DNA of 64,000 bases. Origin: Aurantimicrobium sp. MWH-Uga1 (GTDB lineage: Bacteria > Actinomycetota > Actinomycetes > Actinomycetales > Microbacteriaceae). Of the stretch, positions 28,750-38,116 are shown in pieces. The DNA is taken from assembly GCF_003325955.1 (NCBI RefSeq), contig NZ_CP030929.1:558001-622000 (forward strand), read 5' to 3'. The position numbers and the translations under genes are program-made. The number at the start of each line of letters is the position of its first letter. The first letter of the stretch is position 1. Under the pieces are notes generated by a model. It was given only the letters and a program-made list of their open reading frames with translations, had not been told where the DNA came from and made no database searches.

Positions 28750-31298
28750 GCAGATTCCTTTGCGTCACGAGCTTGCGCAGCAAGAGTGCGTTCAGTTCCA
28801 GCCAAGTTTTCAACAATCAAACGGCGTAATGGAGCCGGTGTGTTGTTGTTTTTGAGGTAATTGCGAGTTGCCTCAGCCAATGCCTCATCAGCCAACGGTG
28901 CGGGGTAGTAGCTTTCGACAAGTTCTTCGGCAATGGCGTAGCTTCGGCTAGCCCAAATCTTTTCAATTGAGTCGAAATATTGCTTGACGAACGGCTGCAG
29001 CACGTCGAGGTTGTGTGCTTTGTTGAAACCTAAACCGGTGGCGCGCACAATCAGATTGGGTTTGTCATCTGCAACCCAGACCGAATCCCATGCTGCTTGT
29101 TTTTGTTCCAGGCTCGGCAAGGCAGCCTTGGCGTGAGCGGCAGACTGAGCACCGGTTGCAGTGTTGTCTTCTGCGAGGTAGGCATCGATATCTGCCTCGG
29201 TTGCGTGACCGCCAGCAGCAAGGGAAATCAGCAGTTCCCAGCCAAGATCAGTATCGATGTCTAGTTCACCAAGAGAAATCTTCCCATCACGCAACGCCTT
29301 GACGTTGTTGAGGTGTTCTTCCGTAGTCGCGATAGCGGCAAAGTTTCGTAAGAACTGGAACTGGTTGTCGCTACCTGGTTCCGCCTTCTTTGCGAGCTCC
29401 CACAGTGCATCGGCTACACGGACCGTTTGTGCATCTCGAGTTGCAGGATCGACATAGCTGGAGGCAACAAGCAGAAGCTGCCCCAGAACTGTGCGCACAA
29501 CTGTGGACTCTGTTTCGGTGGCAATATTGCCCAAGACCAGGTCAATGAAGTCTCGGCCAGCGGTTTCGGCATCGCGTGTGGAATCCCACACGGAGCCCCA
29601 CACCAGAGAGCGAGCCAGAGGGTCCTCAATGTCCTTGAGGTTCGCTATCGCCACGCGCAGAGAAGCCTCATCGAGGCGAATCTTGGCGTAGGCAAGATCG
29701 TCATCGTTGATGAGGATCAGATCGGGGCGTTTCAGGCCAACGAGTTCTGAAACCTCCGTGCTCACACCATCAACATCGAGTTCCACGCGGTGTTCGCGAA
29801 CGAGCTTGCCCGCCTGGAGGTTGTAGAAACCAATGGCCATACGGTGAGGACGGATGGTGGGCCAATCAGCTGGTGCACTCTGTTCAATCGAGAACGCCGT
29901 GATGGTGCCATCGGCATCCGTTGAGAGTGCTGGACGCAGCGTGTTCACGCCTGCTGTTTCCAACCAGAGCTTGGACCAGGTGGTGAGGTCGCGGCCTGAG
30001 GTGGCTTCTAACTCGACGAGGAGATCGGTGAGCTCAGTGTTGCCATAGGCGTGCTTTTTGAAATATTGGCCAACACCTGCGAGGAACTGCTCCTGGCCAA
30101 CCCATGCGCCCAGTTGCTTGAGTACCGAGCCACCTTTGGCATAGGTAATGCCATCAAAGTTCACGCGCACAGCATCCAGGTCGGGGATATCCGCCACGAT
30201 CGGATGCGTCGAGGGAAGCTGGTCCTGTCGATATGCCCAGCTTTTTTCCATGACGGCGAAGGTAGTCCATGCTTCATGCCATTCGGTTGCTTCTGCTGTA
30301 GCCAGGGTAGAGGCATACTCTGCGAAGCTTTCGTTCAGCCACAGGTCATTCCACCAGCGCATGGTGACGAGGTCACCAAACCACATGTGGGCAAGCTCGT
30401 GCAAGATAGTGACCACGCGACGTTCACGGATGGCGTCTGTCACCTTAGAGCGGAAGACGTAAGCCTCGGTGAAGGTGACACATCCCGCATTTTCCATGGC
30501 ACCGGCATTGAATTCGGGTACAAAGAGTTGGTCGTATTTGTCAAAGGGGTAGGGGTAGTCAAATTTGCTTTCAAAGTAGGCAAAACCTTGGCGTGTTTTT
30601 TCGAAAACGTAGTCGGCGTCCATGTATTCAGATAGTGACTTGCGGCAGAAGACACCCAAAGGAATTACGCGACCATCTGCACTAGTGAGTTCACTGCGAA
30701 CCACGTCATAGGGGCCGGCAACAAGCGCAGTGATGTAGCTGGAGATACGCGGGGTGGGCTCAAAGTTCCAGGTGGCTGAGCCATCGCTGTGCTGCACGGG
30801 CGCTGGTGTGGGTTGGTTGCTGGTAACCACCCAGTAGTCGGGAGCCGTCACGGTGAACTGGAATGTTGCTTTCAAATCTGGCTGTTCAAAGACAGCGAAC
30901 ATGCGCCTTGAGTCAGGAACCTCAAATTGTGTGTAGAGGTACACTTCGTTGTCGACAGGGTCAACGAAGCGGTGCAAACCTTCACCAGTGTTGGTGTATT
31001 TGGCATCAGCAACAACAGTCAACGTGTTGTGTGCCTGCAAGTTATCGAGCTGAATGCGCACACCGTTACTGACCTGTGCGGGATTAAGATCAACACCGTT
31101 GAGCGTGACCGAGTGAACTTTCTCAGTAATGGCGTCGATAAAGCTGGAATACCCTTCCGTCGCAGAAAACTCGACAGTAGTGGTGGTGCCAAAAACGTGC
31201 TCACCACGCAGTAGATCAAGATCAACCTTGTAGCTGTGCACGGCAATGTGCTCAGCGCGTTCAATGGCTTCGTGGCGAGTGAGGTTTTCTCCGGACAC
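28746..31298 (-). CDS. pepN: aminopeptidase N (M1 family)
   Basis: An 850-aa zinc aminopeptidase. The exopeptidase motif GAMENAG begins at residue 266. The zinc site HELAHMWFGDLV (His300, Glu301, His304) with the third ligand Glu323 in WLNESFAEY is intact. A long helical C-terminal ERAP1-like domain fills residues about 530-850. The start is GTG 31298, behind GGAAGGAAAAG. It leads an operon with mscS and glbO. It recycles peptides in the cytoplasm. Confidence 0.97.
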   Translation of the reverse strand: MSGENLTRHEAIERAEHIAVHSYKVDLDLLRGEHVFGTTTTVEFSATEGYSSFIDAITEKVHSVTLNGVDLNPAQVSNGVRIQLDNLQAHNTLTVVADAKYTNTGEGLHRFVDPVDNEVYLYTQFEVPDSRRMFAVFEQPDLKATFQFTVTAPDYWVVTSNQPTPAPVQHSDGSATWNFEPTPRISSYITALVAGPYDVVRSELTSADGRVIPLGVFCRKSLSEYMDADYVFEKTRQGFAYFESKFDYPYPFDKYDQLFVPEFNAGAMENAGCVTFTEAYVFRSKVTDAIRERRVVTILHELAHMWFGDLVTMRWWNDLWLNESFAEYASTLATAEATEWHEAWTTFAVMEKSWAYRQDQLPSTHPIVADIPDLDAVRVNFDGITYAKGGSVLKQLGAWVGQEQFLAGVGQYFKKHAYGNTELTDLLVELEATSGRDLTTWSKLWLETAGVNTLRPALSTDADGTITAFSIEQSAPADWPTIRPHRMAIGFYNLQAGKLVREHRVELDVDGVSTEVSELVGLKRPDLILINDDDLAYAKIRLDEASLRVAIANLKDIEDPLARSLVWGSVWDSTRDAETAGRDFIDLVLGNIATETESTVVRTVLGQLLLVASSYVDPATRDAQTVRVADALWELAKKAEPGSDNQFQFLRNFAAIATTEEHLNNVKALRDGKISLGELDIDTDLGWELLISLAAGGHATEADIDAYLAEDNTATGAQSAAHAKAALPSLEQKQAAWDSVWVADDKPNLIVRATGLGFNKAHNLDVLQPFVKQYFDSIEKIWASRSYAIAEELVESYYPAPLADEALAEATRNYLKNNNTPAPLRRLIVENLAGTERTLAAQARDAKESA

Positions 31299-31350
31299 TA
31301 CTTTTCCTTCCAGCGGTTTGGTTAAGAGCCTAACCCGGACTACGTCCCCC

Positions 31351-31356
31351 TAAAAT
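31351..31356 (+). promoter_or_regulatory. leaderless -10 box of rpiB
   Basis: TAAAAT lies exactly 6 nt before the rpiB ATG. The spacer CGAGGA could act as a weak ribosome binding site but is too close to the start codon. Confidence 0.5.
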
Positions 31357-31362
31357 CGAGGA

Positions 31363-31854
31363 ATGCGCATACATATCGCCACCGACCACGCTGGCCTCGA
31401 ATTTAGCCAGTTCTTGCAAACTCACCTCACCGAAGCAGGACATGAGGTTATCGATCACGGCCCCAGCGAATATGACGCATTAGATGACTATCCTGCGTTC
31501 TGTATTAATGCTGCTGCGGCTGTTGCAGCGGATCAGGCCGCAGGTGTTGAGGCACTCGGTGTAGTTTTTGGCGGTTCTGGAAATGGTGAACAAATTGCTG
31601 CCAACAAGGTCAAAGGTATTCGCGCAGCTCTTGTATGGAGTCAAGCAACCGCTCAGCTTGCACGTGAACACAACAATGCGAATGTGATTTCAATCGGTGC
31701 GCGCCAGCACAGTTTGGAAGAGGCTGTGAGCTTCATTGACACGTTTATTGCTGAACCATTCCCCGGTGATGAGCGTCACGTTCGCCGTATCGCCCAGCTC
31801 GCTGAATACGAAGAAACCGGCGAGATCGTGGGTAAAGGCGTAGTCAAGTACTAG
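31363..31854 (+). CDS. rpiB: ribose-5-phosphate isomerase B
   Basis: A 163-aa isomerase interconverting ribose-5-phosphate and ribulose-5-phosphate. MRIHIATDHAGLEF and VVFGGSGNGEQIAANKVKGIRAALVW are the family cores. The cysteine base of E. coli RpiB is replaced by Gly and the Glu of NGEQ is present, as in the mycobacterial type that uses a glutamate. It precedes a DNA glycosylase by 17 bp. Confidence 0.96.
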   Translation: MRIHIATDHAGLEFSQFLQTHLTEAGHEVIDHGPSEYDALDDYPAFCINAAAAVAADQAAGVEALGVVFGGSGNGEQIAANKVKGIRAALVWSQATAQLAREHNNANVISIGARQHSLEEAVSFIDTFIAEPFPGDERHVRRIAQLAEYEETGEIVGKGVVKY

Positions 31855-31871
31855 CGACGAATTAGTGCACC

Positions 31872-32852
31872 ATGCCTGAGGGACATTCCGTTCATCGCAT
31901 TGCCCGGCAGTTTGATCGAAACTTTGTCGGGCAGCGAGTTGCAGTCAGCTCTCCCCAGGGACGTTTTGCTGCCGGAGCAGCAGTGCTCAACAACCTCGAG
32001 TTGGAAGAAGCCTGGGCAGTGGGCAAACAACTCTTCATGCGTTTTTCTGGAGATCACTGGTTGCGTGTGCACCTAGGGATTTATGGCGCATGGGATTTTT
32101 CTGGCACTATCCAAGCCGATGCCACGATTGCCTCTGCAAATGGTCGGATAGGACAAACCAATCAGCGCGGCACAGTATTCGATACTGCCGGCGAAAATTC
32201 GCTCAGTTCTATCGGTGCACCTCGCAAAACGCGCATGCGCATGGCCGAGGAACAACAAGAACGTGAACTCGAGCAGACAACTCAGTTTCCACCCGAGCCC
32301 ATCGGAGCTGTCCGTGTTCGACTGCTGACCGAGACGGTCTGTGCAGATCTTCGCGGACCAACCGCGTGTGAAGTTCTCACCGCAGAACAAGTTGATGCCG
32401 TGCTATCTCGCTTAGGACCTGATCCGCAGCGTGACTCCAGCGATGAGGCAGGCCAGAAGTTTGTCGATGCTGTTGTGAAAAAGAACACACCTATTGGTCT
32501 TTTGCTGATGGATCAATCTGTTGTTGCTGGAATCGGCAATGTTTACCGGGCAGAGATTCTCTTTCGAGTAGCAATAGACCCTTATCGCCCCGGAAAGAAA
32601 ATCACCTCAGACGAAGCGTGGGCACTCTGGCGTGACTGGATCTACCTTCTTGAGATAGGTGTTCAAACCGGACAAATGATGACCATTGACGGGCTTGAGG
32701 GCGAAGCGTGGCGTAAAGCGATGGCAAACCGAGCCGATCGGCACTGGGTGTATAAACGTGAAGGACTGCCCTGTCTGAAATGCGGAACACATATTCGCCT
32801 CGATGTGATGGCTAATCGCAAGCTCTATTGGTGTCCTTCGTGCCAAACTTGA
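31872..32852 (+). CDS. Fpg/Nei-family DNA glycosylase (Nei-like)
   Basis: A 326-aa bifunctional base-excision enzyme. After Met removal, the catalytic Pro2-Glu3 (MPEGHSVHRIA) is present. GIGNVYRAEILF is the helix-two-turns-helix region, and the C-terminal zinc finger has CLKCG and CPSCQT. The MPEGH start rather than MPELP points to the Nei (endonuclease VIII) side of the family. An insert around 95-140 is charged and low in complexity. It repairs oxidised bases. Confidence 0.94.
   Translation: MPEGHSVHRIARQFDRNFVGQRVAVSSPQGRFAAGAAVLNNLELEEAWAVGKQLFMRFSGDHWLRVHLGIYGAWDFSGTIQADATIASANGRIGQTNQRGTVFDTAGENSLSSIGAPRKTRMRMAEEQQERELEQTTQFPPEPIGAVRVRLLTETVCADLRGPTACEVLTAEQVDAVLSRLGPDPQRDSSDEAGQKFVDAVVKKNTPIGLLLMDQSVVAGIGNVYRAEILFRVAIDPYRPGKKITSDEAWALWRDWIYLLEIGVQTGQMMTIDGLEGEAWRKAMANRADRHWVYKREGLPCLKCGTHIRLDVMANRKLYWCPSCQT
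32844..32849 (+). promoter_or_regulatory. possible leaderless -10 box of the amidohydrolase gene
   Basis: CAAACT lies 6 nt before the ATG at 32856, overlapping the end of the glycosylase gene. It is a weaker match than the TAAACT seen elsewhere. Confidence 0.3.
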
Positions 32853-32855
32853 GCC

Positions 32856-34343
32856 ATGCAGCTCACTCTCACTAATGCACGTATCCCCGGTGAACGCGGC
32901 CTGATGGGCAGCCTGATTAATGTGGTCATCACCGATGGGGTAATCAGCGACATTGAATTTGTTGGGGCCACAGGGGCGATCGACATGACAAAGGTTCTCG
33001 ACGGCGAGAACATTGATGCTGGTGGACGCTATCTGATACCTGGAATGTGGGATACCCACACCCACTTCACCTCGTGGTCGTTGATGTTGCAACGACTGAA
33101 CCTAGAAGGTGTTGAATCTGCTCGTGAGGTGGGTCAGCGTGTGAAAGAACGTCACCACACACATCCAGGAACTATGGTGGGTTTCGGCTGGCGTGGCAGC
33201 CTGTGGGAAGAAGAGCCACACTTCAGCATTCTGGACGAGGCGTGTGCTGATGAAGAGGTCTATCTCTTCAGTGGCGATGGTCACAGTGTGTGGCTGAACT
33301 CGAAAGCACTTGAGGTTCGCGGCCATGCCGGGCACCCCACAGGGCTTCTCGTTGAAGATGACTGTTTTGCAATCTGGGGTTCACTCTCTGATCAAACTCC
33401 TGAACAGCTCGATAAGGCAGTCCTTGATGCCTCACGTGCGGCTGCTGCACGAGGAATTGTCGGCATTGTTGATTTCGAAATGGGATGGATTCTGCCGGAT
33501 TGGCGCCGCCGCATCAGCAACGGAAATGACCTCCTGCAGGTTGAATTCAGCGTGTACACCGAGTACTTGGATCGTGCCATTGAGACCGGTTTGCGCACCG
33601 GTGATGTTATTGCCTCCACAGAGGGCCTGCTTCGTATGGGAAATTACAAAGTCATCTCTGATGGCTCACTCAACACCCGCACCGCCTTCTGTCACGACCC
33701 CTATCCAGGCCTCACGGGAAAGAATGCCCGCGGGATTCTCAACGTCCCCTATGACGAACTGGTTACCTTGATGACCAAAGCCAGCTCTGCCGGCATCAAC
33801 CCCTCCATTCACGCCATCGGTGATGACGCCAACACCTTCGCCCTCAACGCTTTCGAAGAAGTGGGCTGTGAAGGAACCATTGAACATGCCCAGCTGTTGG
33901 CATGGGAAGACATTGAGCGTTTTGCTCAGCTCGGGGTGATCGCTTCAGTACAACCCGAGCATGCCATGGATGACCGAGATGTCGCTGACGTTCTCTGGGA
34001 AGGTCGTACCGACCGCTGTTTCCCCTTTGCATCCATGCTCAAAGCAGGTGTGAAGCTCTCCATGGGCTCTGACGCTCCAGTTGCACCCTTGGACCCCTGG
34101 TTAGCTATCGCTTCCGCTGTTGAGCGCACGCGAGATTCTCGAGAGCCTTGGCACCCCGAACAACGCATTGAACCTCAGGCGGCACTAGATGCCTCTGCTC
34201 GCACCCGCATTGCTGTGGGGCAGCCCGCGGACTTATGCCTGGTTGATATTGACCCGCTCTATGCATCAGTTGATGAATTGCGTACGATGCCTGTTGTGCT
34301 GACCCTCAATGGTGGGCGTATCACTCACAACTCATTGGTCTAA
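32856..34343 (+). CDS. metal-dependent amidohydrolase (YtcJ-like)
   Basis: A 495-aa cytosolic hydrolase of the amidohydrolase superfamily. It has the metal-binding HTH of WDTHTHFTSW (about residue 66), SDGSLNTRTAF, AIGDDANTFALNAFEEV with its His, IEHAQLL and the terminal metal Asp in GSDAPVAPLDPW. The organisation resembles YtcJ-type enzymes with unknown, possibly amide or N-acyl, substrates. It follows the glycosylase by 3 bp. It is not part of the usual backbone between fpg and the tRNA genes and may be accessory. Confidence 0.85.
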   Translation: MQLTLTNARIPGERGLMGSLINVVITDGVISDIEFVGATGAIDMTKVLDGENIDAGGRYLIPGMWDTHTHFTSWSLMLQRLNLEGVESAREVGQRVKERHHTHPGTMVGFGWRGSLWEEEPHFSILDEACADEEVYLFSGDGHSVWLNSKALEVRGHAGHPTGLLVEDDCFAIWGSLSDQTPEQLDKAVLDASRAAAARGIVGIVDFEMGWILPDWRRRISNGNDLLQVEFSVYTEYLDRAIETGLRTGDVIASTEGLLRMGNYKVISDGSLNTRTAFCHDPYPGLTGKNARGILNVPYDELVTLMTKASSAGINPSIHAIGDDANTFALNAFEEVGCEGTIEHAQLLAWEDIERFAQLGVIASVQPEHAMDDRDVADVLWEGRTDRCFPFASMLKAGVKLSMGSDAPVAPLDPWLAIASAVERTRDSREPWHPEQRIEPQAALDASARTRIAVGQPADLCLVDIDPLYASVDELRTMPVVLTLNGGRITHNSLV

Positions 34344-34353
34344 GGCTCAATTC

Positions 34354-34494
34354 ATGGGGGATCTCGAGAAGAACGAAGAGCTTGACGGTGATGTCATGCG
34401 TGAATTCGAAGATGACTCTGGTCCAGATCCACAAGGAATATTTGCCTCATTTTTCTCTGGAATTGTGAATTTTTTCGGTAACTTTTTTCGCTAA
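34354..34494 (+). CDS. 46-aa small protein with acidic head and amphipathic tail
   Basis: The product starts [13 protein letters not shown] and ends in a hydrophobic, aromatic-rich stretch, [14 protein letters not shown] (residues 33-46). A weak AAGG sits 8 nt before ATG 34354. It follows the amidohydrolase by 10 bp and overlaps the umuC end by 4 bp. The C-terminus could form an amphipathic membrane-binding helix. No family is recognised; it may be non-coding chance sequence. Confidence 0.4.
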   Translation: MGDLEKNEELDGDVMREFEDDSGPDPQGIFASFFSGIVNFFGNFFR

Positions 34495-35780
34495 CGCGCA
34501 TACACGGTTGCAAGCTCGTCCCACCTTGTTGTGGCGCGAAGTGAGAGCATCTCTCGCTTCATTTCCCACTCTCGGGCACTCTTGAAACCTGCTGCACCTA
34601 ACCCGATGCTGAATGCACCGTGCTTTTCCATCACCTTGTCTAAGGTTTCCCCCAATTGCCTACGTTCATGAACAGGAGTGAATAGATCTAAGTATTGATG
34701 TGATTCCTTAGGGCTGACATCATGCAGCAGTATTCCTGCGCGGACATATTTGCGGCCTTCTTCAATCCGGTTTAGCAGCACTGAACTCGATGCTTTAAGA
34801 ATTTCCACCGGGTCGTTGGTGGGGATAGAAAAGACAGCGTTGACATAGGGGGAGTGGAAGGGTTCGTTGGCAAAGCGAGAGGTACCAGCAAAACAGGTTA
34901 ATGCTCCTGCCACAGAGCCTTGTTTGCGCAGACGTTTACTGACCCGCTGGGCATAAACGGCCAAGACTTCTTCCATTTGTTTGCGGGTGGTCACGGGTGT
35001 TGCAAAACTGCGCGAATACATCACCTGGTTTTTGACCAGACGTTCACCTTCGAGTTTGATGCAGTCAATTCCGCGCAGTTCGTACACAGAGCGTTGCACC
35101 ACCACACCAAACTTTTTCTTGATGCGAACCGGGTCCGCATCCCGCAAGTCTTTGATGGTGTGGATCCCTTGTGCAGCGAGCCGTTTACTCAAACGCCTGG
35201 CAATGCCCCACAGATTATCCACGGGAAGAGCAGCCATGATGAAATCCAGTTTTTCTGCAGAGAACATGTCCAGATTGCAGACCCCGTTCATTTCCGCAGA
35301 TTTCTTGGCGCCGGCATTAGCCAGTTTTGCTTGCGTCTTCGAGCGGCCAATGCCCACGCAGACGGGCAACCCTAATCGGGTCTGGATGGCTTCTTTGATG
35401 CGGCGCCCTGTTTCAAGGAGCTCTTGTGGTGTTCCGGTGAGCTCCAAGAACGCCTCATCGATGCTGTACACCTCCACATGAGCGGAGAACTCCTGCAAAA
35501 TACTCATCACTCGGGCAGACAGATCCCCATACAGCTCATAGTTGGATGAACGTGCGACCAAGCCCACACTCGGTGCCCACGCAGAAATCTTGAACCAGGG
35601 AACACCCATCGCAACGCCTAAAGCTTTCGCTTCACTGCTACGGGCAACAACACACCCGTCATTGTTTGAGAGCACCACAACGGGTTTGCCCATCAGTTTG
35701 GGGTCGAAGACGCGCTCGCAGGAGGCGAAGAAACTGTTGACGTCCACGAGTGCGATGCGGCGCTGTGACGAATCAGACAT
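34491..35780 (-). CDS. umuC: Y-family DNA polymerase UmuC-like
   Basis: A 429-aa translesion polymerase (pol V catalytic subunit). Its palm starts [17 protein letters not shown] (Asp13) and contains [18 protein letters not shown] and the catalytic [10 protein letters not shown]. Helix-hairpin-helix [11 protein letters not shown] and a UmuC-type little finger follow. The start lies inside the umuD end (8-bp overlap), so UmuD and UmuC are made together. It is expected to be induced by SOS through the box before umuD. Confidence 0.95.
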   Translation of the reverse strand: MSDSSQRRIALVDVNSFFASCERVFDPKLMGKPVVVLSNNDGCVVARSSEAKALGVAMGVPWFKISAWAPSVGLVARSSNYELYGDLSARVMSILQEFSAHVEVYSIDEAFLELTGTPQELLETGRRIKEAIQTRLGLPVCVGIGRSKTQAKLANAGAKKSAEMNGVCNLDMFSAEKLDFIMAALPVDNLWGIARRLSKRLAAQGIHTIKDLRDADPVRIKKKFGVVVQRSVYELRGIDCIKLEGERLVKNQVMYSRSFATPVTTRKQMEEVLAVYAQRVSKRLRKQGSVAGALTCFAGTSRFANEPFHSPYVNAVFSIPTNDPVEILKASSSVLLNRIEEGRKYVRAGILLHDVSPKESHQYLDLFTPVHERRQLGETLDKVMEKHGAFSIGLGAAGFKSAREWEMKREMLSLRATTRWDELATVYAR

Positions 35781-36210
35781 GATGCAAACACCTGGTCACA
35801 ACACCCCAGATAATCAGTTCACTCAAAGACGCCACAGAAATATCTGGATACCTGGGGTTCTCTGCTTTGAGCAGGACGTTCTCGGAGCGAATGTGCAGGC
35901 GCTTGAGGGTGAGCTCACCATCGAGCACTGCCACCACGACGTCTCCGTCGCGAGGTGTCAGGGCTCGATCCACGATGACCTCATCGCCGTCACTAATGCC
36001 CGCGTTTTTCATGCTGTCGCCGGAGACGCGAACAATAAACGTGGAGTTCACGTCTTTGATCAGGTGAGTGTTCAGATCTACGCGACCGTCAAAATAATCT
36101 TGGGCAGGGGAGGGCCACCCCGCTGAAACGGCGGTTAATGCGGCCAAAATAGCCGGAATGGATTCCCCACGCAGTGGTCTGACCACTGCAGATGGTGCAG
36201 TGTGTGCCAT
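35773..36210 (-). CDS. umuD: UmuD-like SOS mutagenesis protein (S24/LexA-type peptidase)
   Basis: A 145-aa accessory protein that self-cleaves on RecA filaments. The cleavage bond is Ala30-Gly31 ([14 protein letters not shown]), the nucleophile Ser66 ([10 protein letters not shown]) and the base Lys103 (LTLKRL). The ATG at 36210 has AGAGGGG upstream and lies only 19 bp from a consensus SOS box. It forms an operon with umuC. Confidence 0.95.
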   Translation of the reverse strand: MAHTAPSAVVRPLRGESIPAILAALTAVSAGWPSPAQDYFDGRVDLNTHLIKDVNSTFIVRVSGDSMKNAGISDGDEVIVDRALTPRDGDVVVAVLDGELTLKRLHIRSENVLLKAENPRYPDISVASLSELIIWGVVTRCLHHV

Positions 36211-36228
36211 GGTAAGCCCCTCTGTTTA

Positions 36229-36246
36229 TTCGAATATATCTTCGAA
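36229..36246 (-). promoter_or_regulatory. SOS (LexA) box of umuDC
   Basis: TTCGAATATATCTTCGAA: two TTCGAA hexamers separated by 6 bp. The same core occurs twice between lexA and the LysM gene, which strongly suggests LexA binding. Confidence 0.85.
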
Positions 36247-36302
36247 TAGTTGAGCATATCCCACGGACACTGGGTGTTGTCTAGTCCTGAATTGCGGCAT
36301 TA

Positions 36303-36341
36303 GAAAAACAAGAAATCCCCCGGAATTCCGGGGGATTTCTT
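36303..36341 (-). terminator. terminator of tRNA-Gly
   Basis: A perfect 32-bp palindrome (36310-36341) just downstream of tRNA-Gly is followed on the minus strand by GTTTTTCT. The central bases are AATT. Confidence 0.85.
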
Positions 36342-36346
36342 ATGTT

Positions 36347-36420
36347 TGGAGGGGATGACGGGAATCGAACCCGCGTAATCAGTTTGGAAGACTGAGGCTC
36401 TACCATTGAGCTACATCCCC
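36347..36420 (-). tRNA. tRNA-Gly (TCC anticodon)
   Basis: The loop CTTCCAA gives anticodon TCC. The acceptor is GGGGATG/CATCCCC with T73 and an encoded CCA. The D- and T-arms (GCGGG/CCCGT, TTCGATT) are normal. It is divergent from tRNA-Pro 130 bp away. Confidence 0.96.
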
Positions 36421-36550
36421 AGAAGGGTTGGCACCAGTTTAGCGTGGGCCAGCCATCTCATCTTATACGTTAGAGTAGTACTCGGTCATTTCGCCTCGGC
36501 GAATGCCGGACTTGCTTGAAGTTACCTTCTGCGTAACGTGAGGGCAGGAC

Positions 36551-36628
36551 CGGGGCGTAGCTCAGCTTGGCTAGAGCGCCCGCTTTGGGAGCGGGAGGTC
36601 GCAGGTTCGAATCCTGTCGCCCCGACCA
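36551..36628 (+). tRNA. tRNA-Pro (TGG anticodon)
   Basis: The anticodon stem CCCGC/GCGGG encloses TTTGGGA, giving TGG. The acceptor is CGGGGCG/CGCCCCG with A73 and an encoded CCA. It lies 39 bp before the trigger factor start with no terminator between, so it may be processed from a tRNA-tig transcript. Confidence 0.96.
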
Positions 36629-36667
36629 CATCCAGATCCACACCATCACAAGCAGGAGTACCCCTTC

Positions 36668-38062
36668 GTGAAGACTACGGTCGAAAAAGTAAGTAACACC
36701 CGTGCCAAGCTCACCATCACGGTGACCCCAGAAGAGCTCAAGCCAGCTATCAAGCACGCGTATGAGCACATCTCTGAGTCGCTCAACGTTCCTGGTTTCC
36801 GCAAGGGCAAGGCACCGGCAGCTTTGATCGACCAGCGTGTAGGTCGTATGGCTGTGCTCGAGCACGCTGTCAACGAAGGCCTTGAAGGTTACTACCGCAA
36901 GGCAGTCGTTGACGAGAAGGTGCGCCCCATGGGTCGCCCCGAAGCAGACATCGTTACCTGGCCAGCTGAGAAGGACTTTTCCGGTGACCTGGTTGTCACC
37001 ATCGAGGTTGACGTTCGTCCCGAGATCAAACTTCCCAAGCTTGACGGTCTCTCAGTTGAGGTTGAGGCAGCAGCAGTTTCTAAGGAAGATGTTCAGAAAG
37101 AACTCGACGATCTGCGTAGCCGTTTCGGCACCCTCGTCACCGTTGACCGTCCAGCAAAGAAGGGCGACTTCGCTCAGCTCGACCTAGTTGCCACCATTGG
37201 TGGTCAGGAAGTAGACACTGCACAGTCCATCTCCTACGAAGTTGGTTCTGGCGAGCTCATCGAAGGTATCGATGAGGCTATTGAGTCTCTCACCGCTGGT
37301 GAATCCACCACTTTCGAGTCCAACCTGCTCGGTGGAGACCACGAAGGTGAAAAGGCACAGATTGCTGTCACCGTTACCGCTGTCAAGGAGCGCGAACTTC
37401 CCAAGGCAGATGACGACTTTGCTCAGATTGCTTCTGAATTCGACACCATCGCTGAGCTGACCGAGAGCCTCAAGGCTCAGGCCGAGCAGCGCAAGGTTGC
37501 CGTTCAAGCTCGCGAAGCTCGCGAGAAGCTTGTAGACAAGCTCGTTACCGAAACAAAGATTGAAGTTCCTCAGGCTCTCATCGATGACGAAGTTCACCGT
37601 CACCTCGAGGGTGAGGGTCGTCTTGAAGATGACAAGCATCGCGCTGAAGTTATTGAAGAGACTCAGAAGCTTTTCGCAACCCAGATTCTTCTGGACACCA
37701 TTGCCGAAGCCGAAGATGTTCAGGTAAGTCAGGATGAACTCACGCAGTACATCATTCAGGGCGCCATGCAGTACCAGATGGATCCTTCAGAGTTTGCCAA
37801 GATTCTCACCGACAACAACCAGATTCCTTCCATGGTTGCTGAGGTTGCCCGCAACAAGGCAGTCAGCATCATCTTGGGCAAGGCCAAGGTTGTGGACTCC
37901 AAGGGTAAGGCTGTCGACATGAGTGCATTCGCTCTCGTTGAAGACAAGAAGGCCGACAAGCCAGCTAAAGCTGAGAAGACTGACACAGCTGAGAAGACTG
38001 ACACAGCTGAGAAGCCTGCAAAGAAGCCTGCTGCTAAGAAGCCCGCAGCGAAGAAGAACTAG
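36668..38062 (+). CDS. tig: trigger factor (ribosome-associated chaperone)
   Basis: A 464-aa chaperone and prolyl isomerase that binds nascent chains at the exit tunnel. The ribosome-docking motif is [15 protein letters not shown] (about residues 40-54). An FKBP-like domain spans about 160-245 ([16 protein letters not shown]), followed by the helical substrate-binding domain. A non-conserved Lys/Ala/Pro-rich tail (about 425-464) contains an exact 18-bp tandem repeat. GTG 36668 is preceded by AGGAG. clpP1P2 lies 1.2 kb downstream. Confidence 0.96.
   Translation: MKTTVEKVSNTRAKLTITVTPEELKPAIKHAYEHISESLNVPGFRKGKAPAALIDQRVGRMAVLEHAVNEGLEGYYRKAVVDEKVRPMGRPEADIVTWPAEKDFSGDLVVTIEVDVRPEIKLPKLDGLSVEVEAAAVSKEDVQKELDDLRSRFGTLVTVDRPAKKGDFAQLDLVATIGGQEVDTAQSISYEVGSGELIEGIDEAIESLTAGESTTFESNLLGGDHEGEKAQIAVTVTAVKERELPKADDDFAQIASEFDTIAELTESLKAQAEQRKVAVQAREAREKLVDKLVTETKIEVPQALIDDEVHRHLEGEGRLEDDKHRAEVIEETQKLFATQILLDTIAEAEDVQVSQDELTQYIIQGAMQYQMDPSEFAKILTDNNQIPSMVAEVARNKAVSIILGKAKVVDSKGKAVDMSAFALVEDKKADKPAKAEKTDTAEKTDTAEKPAKKPAAKKPAAKKN
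37970..38014 (+). repeat. 18-bp tandem repeat in the trigger factor tail
   Basis: Two exact copies of an 18-bp unit beginning GCTGAGAAGACTGACACA and half of a third encode AEKTDT repeats. Copy number is likely variable. Confidence 0.9.
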
Positions 38063-38082
38063 TTCTTCGAACGAATTAATCA

Positions 38083-38115
38083 CCCCCGCAGGAAACTGCG
38101 GGGGTTTTCGTTTTC
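38083..38115 (+). terminator. terminator after tig
   Basis: CCCCCGCAG-GAAA-CTGCGGGGG followed by TTTTCGTTTT, a strong intrinsic terminator between convergent tig and lysE-like genes. Confidence 0.9.
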
Positions 38116-38116
38116 G

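Noticed and set aside
30051..30635. A 194-aa plus-strand frame inside pepN
   Set aside because: Antisense to the conserved zinc-site coding region of pepN; no support of its own.
38066..38073. TTCGAAC after tig as an SOS half-site
   Set aside because: A lone hexamer without partner, located at the end of a gene before a terminator.
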